Source of the DNA: Helichrysum umbraculigerum
Taxonomy: Eukaryota > Streptophyta > Magnoliopsida > Asterales > Asteraceae
NCBI GenBank assembly: GCA_949592205.1
Contig: CATIUR010000006.1
Span: forward strand, 13,285,001 to 13,349,000
Direction of reading: 5' to 3'
DNA length: 64,000 nucleotides
The translations under genes and the position numbers were made by a program. The notes under the pieces were generated by a model, which saw only the letters and a program-made list of their open reading frames with translations, was not told the origin of the DNA and ran no database searches. Within the stretch, counting starts at the first letter, position 1. Each line of letters opens with the position of its first letter. This document shows positions 34,070 through 45,027 of this stretch, piece after piece.

Positions 34070-36662
34070 TGATGTAGTGTAAAAAGTCACGTTTTTACCT
34101 ACATTATTGACCCCGTATTTAGGCCTTTTATAAAAAAAACATTCTTAAAACGTCATTATTTATCATATTTTGTTATAAAGGTGAAAACTTGACGGATTTT
34201 CCAAAACGATACGAAAAGGGCTGAAAATACACTAAAATGGGCACCAAATTGAGCCAAACCCTAAATCTACTGTAAACTCCATACCAAGACCTCACATTTA
34301 TCTTATTTTGTAGCTATGGAGATTACGAGAACATGGATATAAGGATTGCTCAAAACGGATCAAGGATGAAAAAGTTATGCAAGTTACAGCACAGCCAAAA
34401 GCTACAAAATGTATTCTGGACACGCCTGGGCCCCACACATCCAATTTCTACCAAATTGGCATCATTAGAAGCGTAACGGAATTACGAAGCCGTAGGCGAA
34501 AGAATCAAGTCAAACGGACGCGAAACGAAGAAGATACGGCCTTCCGAAGTTGCGAGAAAAGTCAGAAAAATCACACGGCCTAGCACACGGCCACCACAGG
34601 GCCGTACACGGCCTATACAGAGCCGTACACGGCCTATATAGACCGTACACGGCCTGTATAGGGCCATACATGGCCTGGTTTGGTCTCACACGGCCTCGTT
34701 TTTGCTTCGTTGGCTTGTACATGTGCTTGTGGACTTGTACTCTTGGATCCAAGGCTTGCCTATAAATAGTGGCCTCATTCACCTCATTCCACACACCAAT
34801 TCTTCATAGAATTCTCACTTTCTCTCTCACACTCTCTCTCTCTCTCTCTACTTTCTCTCTCTAGCACTACTCTTAGAAGTTATAGGAGAATTAGAAAGGG
34901 TAGCTTGTTAGCGTAGCGGTAGTTGTAGCGTCTGTACGGAGTTACTCCAAGACTTTGGGTCACGAGGATTTGTCTGTAATACTTATTCAGGTTATTTATA
35001 TCTCTTTTCTTTATTTCGTAAATATGATTTGCTTATATTGTGTTTGCGTTGTATTGCTTACTAGAGATGTCATGCTAGGCTAGACAAATCTGTGTTTGCT
35101 ATGATAATGGTTATGCTTAAGTAGTTATGATTTAATATGCAATTGGGATGACACCATTATGAAACAATGGAGGTAACGTTATACGGCTTTCATTTGTATA
35201 GCGCCGGAATCATCACGAATGTGTGTAGTACGGAACGTGGAAGCTATGAAAGTCGTGGGCACAATCCGTTGTGGAAATAATGATCCCAATTGTAACATGT
35301 TGTTACTCTGCCTATGTAAATATTAAACTGTATCTGAATTTATGAATTGAATCTCTTGTTTACCTATCCAACTTATGTTGTGGTTAGAAACTTCCTGCTA
35401 AAACCTGGCCAGTTATTAGTGGTACGTACTCTACCTATTCTATGTATGATGAAGCATTTGAACTCGACATGGCTGTATTCTCTAGATTGAAACTATATCA
35501 TAAGAGATACGGAGCATAGGATTAGAGATAGGTTAGATTCAAGCTCATATATTAAATATCTTTGAGAGACCTTTCGGGATATTTATGATCCGATCATCTG
35601 GTTATGTGAAATGGTATGAAATAGGAATAGTTATCTGTGTGCCTTTCTATTGCATGTTCTTGTTTGATTGTTGCCTTAGGAATGCTGCATGCTAGAACTG
35701 AACCTCTGATTACTATATGTAACTGCATGATTAGGGTTTTCAGATATAAGTTAATGTTTATACAGTAGAGTGATGTGCATGTAATAGTTATGGTGATTTA
35801 TATGATTGATGATGAACAATTCAATTGACCGTTAGACAAGTTAATCCAACCTATTCCGTAGGGTAACTCCTGTTCACATTATTGTTTATTCAACAATTCG
35901 TGCCATGATACCGACACACATTTGTCAGAGATTGGGGAATAGGATTAGAGAATAACTGTTGACTGAATTGATCAGTACATTTAGGAGAACTTCCGGTGTA
36001 TCTGACACTATATAAATGCTATCTATGTGACATATTATTTATCCGATTGTAGAGACCTTTACGTTAGATATTTGATAGGATCGTAATTATACATCATTAA
36101 TAATATAGGGTATCCAGTGAGCAAACCGGTAATTTGAATCAATGCTAAGAAAAAACCATAAAACGGCACAGTACTTCGTATAGCGTTTAAATACGTGGGA
36201 AAAGCTAAGGAACTGTCGTAGGTATAATACTTCGTGTTAATTTAAGTTCCTGTTTACACAATGGATTAATCATCATAACTAGTGGCTTTAATACCCATAA
36301 CTACTTATTCAAATCATATACCAGCATCATAGTAAACACTCTCGTATCCACTGTTCTTTGAGCCTCCGTACAAACATCCCTTTTCTTTTCCTGCATTTAC
36401 TTTTATTTCCGTAGATTAGTTATAAAACCAAAACCAAATCCACTTTAGTTAAACCCTAGCTAAGTCACCAAAGGTAATTAGAACACCTAAGATCCCATGC
36501 CCGTTGTAGTGTAAGAACGACACCTGAGTCAACATACCACTTACTACCCTAGTAACCTAATTAGGGCTGAAAGTAGTATTAGCTTAGGATTTCCCCAGCT
36601 CTATAAATTTAAAACAACCCACTGTTATCGCTGCTGCGCAAATGACCGCTGCGGCGGTAACA
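34070..36662 (+). repeat. 3' LTR of the Athila-like element
   Basis: 2593 bp, TGATGTAG...GGTAACA, TATA at 34761. Its U3 array has four GGCCGTACACGGCC-type units (34573-34698), against one in the 5' LTR, accounting for most of the length difference. The hairpin copy is at 35139-35292. It is followed by the duplication atgtt (36663-36667). Confidence 0.95.
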
Positions 36663-36667
36663 ATGTT

Positions 36668-37202
36668 ACAGCCCTTTTAGTGCCTTATGCAATGGGGCAG
36701 TTCATTGGCTTATGAATGATTTTATTAATAAGAAGATGTTAATTATTTCTTTTGATTTACCCTCCGAGGAATTTAGAGAAATCCCCCAACCATATGTATT
36801 TGAATTTGGTGATCATAATAAGTCTTAGGGGTTGTCCAAAGATGTCTTTGCGTATATGATTATCATGATCCCTCCAATAACATATGGGTAATGAAAAGCT
36901 ACATTGCTTGGGAACAGCTTCCACATGGTTCCTTGTACCACACCACCAAGTTTGATGTTACACGCACGCTCGGACAAGAAACTCAACTAAACAAATATTT
37001 CTTCGATGATGATGATATACGTTGGTCTAAGATGAGTACCAGATATATGGATGCTCATATATTTGTGGAGAGCCTAGTATCTCCCGGCGTCAATGGGAGG
37101 CCAAAGCAAGTAAGGGATAATAAGAGGAAAAGGAAGAGACGGACAAATAACAAGAAGAAGAATGGTAAGGTACGTGGGTTCGATCTAATAACACACATTT
37201 GA
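36668..37202 (+). pseudogene. F-box protein fragment (F-box-associated domain C-terminus)
   Basis: Reading frame fragments match the FBA-type C-terminal region of plant F-box proteins: a 'GAVHWL' start, FDLPSEEFREIPQP, then after a frameshift near 36828 the LCVYDYHDPSNNIWVMKSY motif, and further down AHIFVESLVSP. The last part (36891-37202) is an open frame of 103 codons ending in a Lys/Arg-rich tail. No F-box motif exists upstream; the Athila element inserted directly at its left edge. A stop (TAG at 36826-36828) and the frameshift make it a pseudogene. Confidence 0.8.
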
Positions 37203-37310
37203 CCTTCACAGATTTCTCTTTTCATACATGTAACTTTTTTGTTCTCGTCTTTGCTGTAATTTCTCAGTTGATCAAGGGAGATTGCAAGAGTTTGAAATGT
37301 CATTTGTCTC

Positions 37311-37415
37311 AAATATACTCCGTGTAAGTTTGTCTCAAACGAGACTTAAATTCACAGACCACATACCAGGTCAAATCCCCTTTCGCTTTGGCTATAATAA
37401 AATGGAAACTCAACA
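37311..37415. repeat. Dispersed 105-bp repeat, copy 1
   Basis: Shares aaatatactcc, gtttgtctcaaacgagactt, cacagacc, taccagg, 'cctttc.ctttgg.tataataaaatg' with 50786-50891 in the same order. On the minus strand it contains a weak tRNA B-box-like stretch near ttcaagtctc (copy 2). It may be a short SINE-like or MITE-like repeat. The following 37416-37867 is AT-rich with no gene seen. Confidence 0.65.
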
Positions 37416-37867
37416 TTTATACAAATGCAAAAATATGTCAACTCAATATTACACACTAAAATAAACGTATAATTTAAACCTTATGTCATAGCCCGCAAAT
37501 TTGTGGGTTATATAATTTAGTAAGAGTATTAGGAAAAAACCTAAAATGCAATATACTTTCACGACCTATATTGAAGCTTTGCGATGTACTCCGTAGCTAA
37601 AACCTGGTTTATTTACCATTTTGAAAAGCAGAAAAAAAGAAAGAAAGTTTAACATTATGACTTATGTTTTTTAGAAGGAAATAGTTGAACAGAAACTCAA
37701 CAATGAAATAAAAGGTTAAATTATGAATATGAAAATATGTATCATACAGACACGTATAGTTAGTCTCTCTTTATTGAAATATTAGATTTTTTTTCTACAT
37801 GAGAATTTAAAATTTTAAATGAACATGAAATTTTTGTCACAGAGTATCTGACACCACAACGCTAACC

Positions 37868-38109
37868 ATTTTTATTGTTCTGTTTTGACTTTTTAAATCT
37901 TTCTTTTTCAACTTTGACGTTATATATGATTATATTTGTGTTATATAATAATTGATGAAAAATATATGAATGATTGGGTTTTAAATGTATTTTCACTGGG
38001 TAAAATTTTCATCAAGTATAATATCACACAAACAAAAATATTTAAGGTCAAAGTTGGAAAAAAAGACTTCAAAAGTTAAAGCAGGACAATAAAATTGGGA
38101 CGGAAGGAG
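37868..38109. mobile_element. Stowaway-like MITE, left end eroded
   Basis: The right end reads attgggacggaaggag followed by TA. The internal parts (cttaaatatttttgtttgtg in inverted form on each side) match the better-preserved copies at 43487-43740 and 49766-50020. The left terminal CTCCCTCCGTCC is missing. Confidence 0.75.
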
Positions 38110-39443
38110 TAATAAATATATATCGATACAATGTAACATATACCAATTCTCTGAAACGTGGGTGTGTAAAAATGTAATTTTTTCTTGATACGCATTTTCA
38201 TTCATTTGAGAGTGAATTTCATGAATGATTACTGTGAATTTCGTAAATTTCATATTTGTTCAGCGACTCTGTATTTTCCGTCTGGACGCCTCCTACAACA
38301 ACGTTTCTATCTTACTTTCTTCAAGCTCTTTCTTGTTGGTGAATCAAAGGCTTCAGCAGTTAACCATCATTCGTCTTCCATGAAAGTAATTAGCTTTTGT
38401 TGTTTCAACGTTGTGGCCTTGTGGTGTTATAATATCTTTGCGGTGTTTCGCCTATTTATCGGTGTATAAAGCAAGATCTCAAATGGAAAGTCATAATGGG
38501 GTGTTTTTGTTCAAAGAGTGCATTTACTATTGGTCTTCAAAGAGGGAGTGGTTTTAGGTTCAACTTCTAAGTATAATTTCAAGTTCAAGGTTTCATATCA
38601 TCTCAAATTTTAGCAATTCAAGGTCAAGACGTAAATCTCACAGGCTCTGAAACACCTCAAAACTTTAGGGAATTTTTTTTTATTTTATAACTGTTAGGAC
38701 ACTATTAACATTGTTCCACAACTTATTCGTATACATATTAGGTCCCCACATAATTCATACTATTAATATTAAAATGTAACTTTAAAACAAGAAATACCAA
38801 AAATGGCTGGGTACCCACCGGGTAGGCCTGGTACCCGCCGGGTACACATCAAAAACTCCAACATCAAATTCTGCTGTCCCGTTTTACACTAGAGCTACCC
38901 GTTTGGTGGTAGCTTACCCGTCGAATATGGCATCGGGTAAAGGGTTACCCACCGGGTACACACCCTTACCCGCCGGGTAGACATGCAGCACAGCAGCAAC
39001 TCATTTCAAAAATGCGAACTTCCGATGCGCATAACTTTTAACTCGTTAAGAGTTAAGACCTAAAAATTTGCACACACCTCCACAATGACATAATAAAACT
39101 TTCTCTTTTTACACTTTTTCAAATTTCACGATAACAACGATTTCGGACGTATGACCAATTTATGGTCATTTTAGATCACTTTTTGAACCAAGTCATATTC
39201 TAAATTACATGGTTTCTGACTAGAACCTTTTGCCAACATGTTCCACTACAAACACTGAGTAGTAAACCAATAACAAAAGTACCATACCTCTATTCTTGGT
39301 TTACTTTCACAAAATGACCCATTTAGTGTCCATTTGGACACTTTCACCAAAATCAACAACATTAACATCAGATTTTTAATTCTTTGACAACTCAACATGA
39401 CTAACAATTCATTTTCACACAAATGAACCAAAATACTATAATT
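38110..39443. repeat. LTR-like non-coding block with TACCCGCCGGGTA palindromes
   Basis: Non-coding. At 38815-38985 six copies of a palindrome (t)acccgccgggta with variants occur in 170 bp, resembling the cluster at 1268-1385. The block continues on the other side of the nested insertion (42891 to about 44600), judged by similar composition and the clean target duplication. Probably a long gypsy LTR in reverse orientation; ends not located. Confidence 0.5.
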
Positions 39444-39448
39444 GACAC

Positions 39449-42400
39449 TGACATTCCCTGAATCACTATTGATTAGTGATTTGGAATCTCAATAAGTAAA
39501 GTTTAATTATAGAATGAATTGTTGGTCTAATGAACGTGAATAAACAGAGTATCACAACACAAAGCGGAAGTAAATAAAGGAGTAATAGTAGCTGAACTGT
39601 AAATTTTATTAATCATAAAACTTACTAAGTGTTGATTGCGGAATGGAATAGCCAAGGCTAAACCAAATCAGACACTTTAGCTAAACTATTTGATATCGCG
39701 TAAAAAGTCATGTTTTTACTACCGATATCTCTCTCATTCTGGAACGATTATTGGCATATTAACTCAAAACCATTACAAATCAATAGTATTATGCCAAGAT
39801 GATCAAAACGAGATTGCACGATGAAAATCAAGCAAAACGGGTAGAAAACGAAGATTCCACACACGTTTGAAGATTCAAGGCATCAAAACGAGACTTCAAG
39901 ACAAAAGTGCCCATCACCAACATCCATCTTACCCAAGATGTTCGTTTTCAAATTACGAATTCAACAGAAGAAGAATCAACAAAAACGGACGAATAAGGAA
40001 GATTCTACGTACGCCGAAAGATCCAAACGATTCGTACGACACATCTAAAGATATTTTTGGGATATCTTTCCATCAAAGTCTTCGTTTTTGAATTACGAAT
40101 CCAACCAAAAAAGAATCAATGCAAACGGACGCATAATGAAGAAGATACGCGCGAAACGAGCAACGAGGCAACGGCTGACGAACCTGGACGGGTGGCAGCC
40201 AGCCGCACCGGCCAGCAACCAGGCCGCCGGCTGCCAGCCACCAGGACGCCGGCTGCTTCCACCTCCCCATCCGGTTCTCGCTTTTTGGTCCTTGCGTGTA
40301 CCCGGTGCTAGACCTTTGCGCAACTTTACGTACCTCGTGCTAGACCTTTACGCAACTTTACGTACCTCGTGCCACCATATGCCCGTACCCGGTGCCACTA
40401 CCTTTTCCACCTTTTGCTAAAGTGCTCCTCAAGATGCTAACGTGAGCCGAATTTCACCTATAAATAGAGGCCATAAGCCTTCATTTTTACACACACCATT
40501 CTTAGAACAATATACTTCTCCTAAGATATTGCTTCTACTTTCTTTCTATTTTCTTACTAAAAATTAGTCTTAGGGTAGTTTAGGAGCTTGTTTAGAATAG
40601 AAGGAAAGTGCGAAACGCATTGTTATCTTCGGTGTATGCTCGGAATTGTGTCAATTAATTCAAGTCTATTCTCTCTCGCATTTAATCTTGGTTCTTTCTA
40701 TCCTTATCTATCTTAATTAATTACGTTTATATTGATTATGCTAGATTTAGTTATTGCCATGATTAGAGAGTAGTATACTTGCTATGTTTGTTTGCGATAT
40801 AGTTAGTTAATTATGGGATGATTTATAATTAGATATTAAAGATCGGTAGTATTGCTTTGATCGTCTTATTGCATGTTCTTGTTTGATTGTTGCCTTAGGA
40901 TCATCATAGTAGTAAAATATAAACGGTCTTAATTATCGTAAAGTAATATGATGGCCCCTATTCGACTGTTACTCGATATAGTACTGGAAACACTTCAAGG
41001 TGGAGTACAAATGTATGGAAGTCGAGGAACGACCGAAGGTAGTCATATTACGAAACGGTACAATATTACGAAGTAATATGACGGCCCCTATTCGACTGTT
41101 ACACAGTATAGCGTTGGAAACACTTTAGGTGTAGTACAAATACGTGGAAGCTGCGTAACGACCGAAGGTAGTTATATTACGGACTAATATATATAAAATG
41201 AGAAACCTAGTTTAATTAACCTTTCTAAATAGACTTTTAAACTTCAAATTAATCTATTGCCTTTCCACCAATAAACGTGATTACAACACCTTTTTAACGA
41301 CGTCCAATTAAAAGGTAGTCAGTCATCTGTGTCGATTTAATTTGTCAAAGGTATGAAACTATGGAACCGCAAGGCTACATGGGGGATTATCGTAGGACAA
41401 GACATGGCCAAGGTTTGAAGCGGTGGAACCACTTAAAGTGACGAATGCGGTGAATAACTAGGGGATTTATTGGGTAGTCATAAGTAAGGACTGGTTTAAA
41501 GTCATAAATGAACTTTTTAAATATACGAATCTGTTAGGATGACGAGGAATCGTTATATGATTCAGTTATGTCTAGTACCTTAAGATTTTGTTCCCGTTCA
41601 TATGAAAGTATTATTAAACCATAATTAAGATTTTGCTTATTATTCTAAATACTTTGTAATGTTACCATAACCTAGCTCCCGGTGTGACATGCTAATGGGA
41701 TTTTAATTAGTAGGAAATCTAGTGTTTACATACAAGTATTCAAGAGTGATAATTAACTAATATATTTCAAAACAGTTTCTCCAAATATCATCCCATAACT
41801 TAATTAACGAAATCTCAGCAAACACTATCTTTATTTTATCTGCTTTACATTTTATTTTTATTTCGCTTTTATTTATTTACTTGCCCAAGTTAGTTAATAT
41901 AAAAACCAAAACTCCTCCACTATTTTATAAACCCTTCACTAGTTTGAAAGCCCTCATCTACCACGCCTTAGTTTCAATTCAGTCGGTTTAAAGAACGACT
42001 CTAGGTCATACCTACCACTTGCTCACCCTTAGGATTAGCATTGTTAGGGAAAACTTAGGCCCCGCAATTACAAATTTAAAACACCCACTGATGCCCGCCT
42101 CCGGTAGCCGGTTCAACTACAAGGGTTGAAATCCTTACCGACCGCTGGTGGCGCATCACTATTACAATAGAAATAAACAGTAGTGGACAAACACGCTCAA
42201 TGTTTTACTCGTTGGTCGCTGATACGTGCTTAGAAAAACTACTCACTGAACAAACAAGTGATTAACACGTACAAACGGCAAGTTTCTAAGTACAACGTAC
42301 TATTTTATATATAGTAAAAATGTCCCGTAAATATCTCCTACAAAATAGGATCTGGAATGACACGTGTCGCTGCTTGATTGGCTTGATCTCTTATGAACCG

Positions 42401-42885
42401 ACATCCTGTGGGTCCCAATTCTGTTACCGCAAATATCTCTTCTTCCTTAACACCAATCACTTGCTGCCACATAATTCCTCAGATATTTTAAGTATGAGGA
42501 ACACTTGCTGATGTATTAATGATGAGCGACTTGTACTTGTGTAGAAACTTTATTTCGTGGAGTCTCTAAAGATGTAATAATTCTCCTCATTCACTGTGAG
42601 CTAACATGCTCTTGTAGAGTGACTTGAAATATAAATCTTCAGTGACTGGCTTTTATTAGGGTAGTGACTTTTGCCTTTATTCATTTGAAGATGTAAAACT
42701 CTTGTTGTTAAACATTCAAGCAGCAACACACAGAGTTGAGTTTTAATCTTCCTCAGCATATCAATATTCTTGAGTAGTGAATAGCGACCAACGAGTACTA
42801 ACTTCAGCAACAGCAGCTTTGACTTAAATCATTTCCTTATTTGAGTTTGTTATTATTGAACTGGTCAGTGACCAGTGACTCAACA
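39449..42885. mobile_element. Solo LTR (about 0.96 kb) carrying another solo LTR
   Basis: Starts TGACATTCCCTG and ends GTGACTCAACA, with target duplication gacac at 39444-39448 and 42886-42890. Subtracting the nested LTR at 39691-42158 plus its duplication leaves about 964 bp, a copia-like LTR size. No coding sequence. Confidence 0.8.
39691..42158 (+). mobile_element. Solo LTR of a third Athila-like family
   Basis: 2468 bp, TGATATCGCGTAAAAAG ... GGTGGCGCATCA, with perfect target duplication ctatt (39686-39690 and 42159-42163). U3 has a GC-rich block (40160-40275) and tandem units with gtaccYSgtgctagacc (40285-40400), then TATA (40459-40466). R-U5 holds two consecutive copies of a structured module at 40941-41048 and 41071-41175. 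ORFs at 40057-40420 lie in the GC-rich block in several frames and are not genes. Confidence 0.92.
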
Positions 42886-42890
42886 GACAC

Positions 42891-44611
42891 CTTGATCACA
42901 TTTTCATCCAAAATGTGACCAAAATCATACACTTTCACATTCAATAACTCTTATCACTTTACAACATAATCTTGCCCAATTTTACACTACCACATTCACT
43001 TTTACTTTACCAAGTTAAAGGCACACTTTTCAACCACTAGACACTTTACAATTTAATCAATCACATGATTTCAAAATGTATCTTTTGGGCGATTTATACA
43101 AGTGATAACTCACAATGACAATTTAAAAGAGAAGAGCCTGTCTAACCACAGTGCAAGCTCCAATCCAAGCCACCCCCTTGAAATCACATTTTATCCAGAT
43201 TGGTTCAACCGAACCACGCACCTACAACATAAAACCAAAGAAATGGGTAAGCAAAACGCTTAGTGAGTATACGAGCAGTTAAATAAATAATCCACAAAAT
43301 AACACTAAAATCACATTTAGCAAATATCAACAACATATATTTGTTTAATCAAATAACTACTGAGCAATTGTAGAGGCTTCTCTGAACACTTTGCGGATCC
43401 GCGGCCACAATCACTTAGCACCAATCACGTCGATATGAATGCCAAGTTAACATTGATTAGTACCAGCTACTTCAGCATGAGTACTACTCCCTCCGTCCCA
43501 GTTTTATTATCCTCTTTTGACTTTTGAAGTCTTTCTTTGACAACTTTAACCTTAAATATTTTTGTTTGTGTTATATAATATTTGATGCAAATTATACCAA
43601 TGAAAATACATTCAAAACTCAATCCATTCATATATTTTACATCAAATATTATATAACACACACAAAAATATTTAAGGTCAAAGTTGAAAAAGAAACACTT
43701 CAAAAGTCAAAACAGGATAATAAAATTGGGACGGGGAGAGTAATAACATATCTCTTAGTATCATACCAGCTACGTCAGCATGAGTATGCATACCAAAGGT
43801 CATCATAACGTGCAAGCACGTATCCATAAACAACTCTGAATCTCTACAAAGGCTCATTCCACATAATTCACGAAATCTTTCACATATCAACAAACTCTGT
43901 CAACACTAAACATCTTAGCACGTATTCAACATAACATGTTATAGCAATCCCATAATTAAACAACAATTATAAACAAAACAAGAAGCAAACCATACTCCAT
44001 ACGATTGTATGAACCTCGTGCTCGGAAGTAATCCGAAACACACAATCATTACCCATTTAACCCCCATATCACTCACCTTTGCTTTTTAGGCAAATAAATG
44101 ATTTCACACTTGATTAAGAATGCCACCACTCTTGATCACCTAGCATATCAACACAACAACACCTTTAGCAACTAATAATCATCATAATCCACTAATCACA
44201 ATCATCAATCCATCACCTTTTTGGATTGATCAAACTACACATAAACTCTCTTTTCATAATCATCTTTTAAACTACAACTCACATTGATTATCACTAGTTT
44301 ATCAAAATTCAACATAAACCAATCCATGATTATGAAGAACCATTTACTATCATGTCATGAATTAACCATAACCATTTGATTTCCTTAGGTTATTACTTCC
44401 ACCATAATTATGTTATCATAATTACCCATAATCACTACTTTAAATTACAATTTACATAAATTATCACTATTCGGCAAGAATTCAACATAACCAATCAAAG
44501 CCCTCAAAAACACCATTAATGATTCTTCATCTTCAATGTGTAGTAAGGTTACTAATCATCATTATTAACTTAAACTAACATCAATTCAACAATTTCAAGT
44601 TTCAATTTCGA
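42891..44611. repeat. Non-coding LTR-like block, continuation
   Basis: AT-rich, no domains in any frame; holds the Stowaway MITE at 43487-43740. The phrase 'cctacaacataaaacc..gaaatgggtaagcaaaacgcttagtgagtata' (43220-43275) resembles the region at 8596-8645 of the solo LTR, suggesting the same broad LTR class. Runs of 'catcataatccactaatcacaatcatcaatcc' type sequence look like the complement of 45800-46150. Confidence 0.45.
43487..43740. mobile_element. Stowaway MITE
   Basis: 254 bp with terminal inverted repeats CTCCCTCCGTCCCA / TGGGACGGGGAGAG-like, flanked by TA (43485-43486 and 43741-43742). The internal halves are near-complementary over most of the length (cttaaatatttttgtttgtgtt against aacacacacaaaaatatttaag), so it folds into a long hairpin. 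Non-autonomous Tc1/mariner-type element. Confidence 0.92.
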
Positions 44612-45027
44612 ATTGCAAGTTTCAATTATGCTTTGGTTGAATGTCGAATTGCTAGGAACGTGTGGAAAGCTGTAAGTAAATGGCTCGATATTTTGATTCC
44701 TTTACATCTTGATTTCTTAGAAATTCTTGATTACGTGGACGACAACTACCACCATAAGCAATCGAAGCAAATTGTCACTACCATCATTTATGTCACTTGG
44801 TGGGAATTGTGGAGATTTCGGAATGATGTCATTTTTAACCAATCTAAGAAGCGGGACGTGGCTCTTGTTGATTCGATTATTAATTTTTCATATTTATGTT
44901 TTTCTACCAGATGCAAGAACTAAAGACTTTCATGGGAGGAGTGGTTTCAAAATCCTCTCTTGTTCATTAATAGGACGAGTGGTGGCTGATCATTGTTTCT
45001 GTGTTCTGTCACGTATCGGTTCAGTTT
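44612..45027 (+). pseudogene. LINE 3' end: zinc-binding / RNase H-tail remnant
   Basis: An open frame of about 96 codons (44633-44923) has VECRIARNVWKAVSKWLDI, matching the zf-RVT domain near the C-terminus of plant LINE ORF2 proteins. It is followed by WWELWRFRNDVIFN and, after a stop, a SWEEWFQNPL motif typical of the LINE ending. The 5' part is absent, as expected for a 5'-truncated LINE. It is split at 45028 by a solo LTR and probably continues at 47106. Confidence 0.75.

Larger units (their letters stand above)
13625..36662 (+). mobile_element. Complete-ended Athila-like Ty3/gypsy retrotransposon with nested insertions
   Basis: 5' and 3' LTRs (13625-16156 and 34070-36662) are flanked by the 5-bp target duplication atgtt (13620-13624 and 36663-36667). 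Internal order is PBS, gag, protease, RT, RNase H, integrase, an extra 3' ORF, non-coding 3' region and polypurine tract, which fits the Athila branch of gypsy. A copia element (16919-23899) and a solo LTR (26222-28529) are nested inside. Without them and their duplications the element is about 13.7 kb. Coding regions carry numerous stops and frameshifts, so it is dead for autonomous transposition. Confidence 0.95.

Noticed and set aside
40057..40420. Four overlapping ORFs on both strands in the solo LTR 39691-42158
   Set aside because: GC-rich low-complexity block within U3; overlapping open frames in all directions and an exact LTR boundary explain them.
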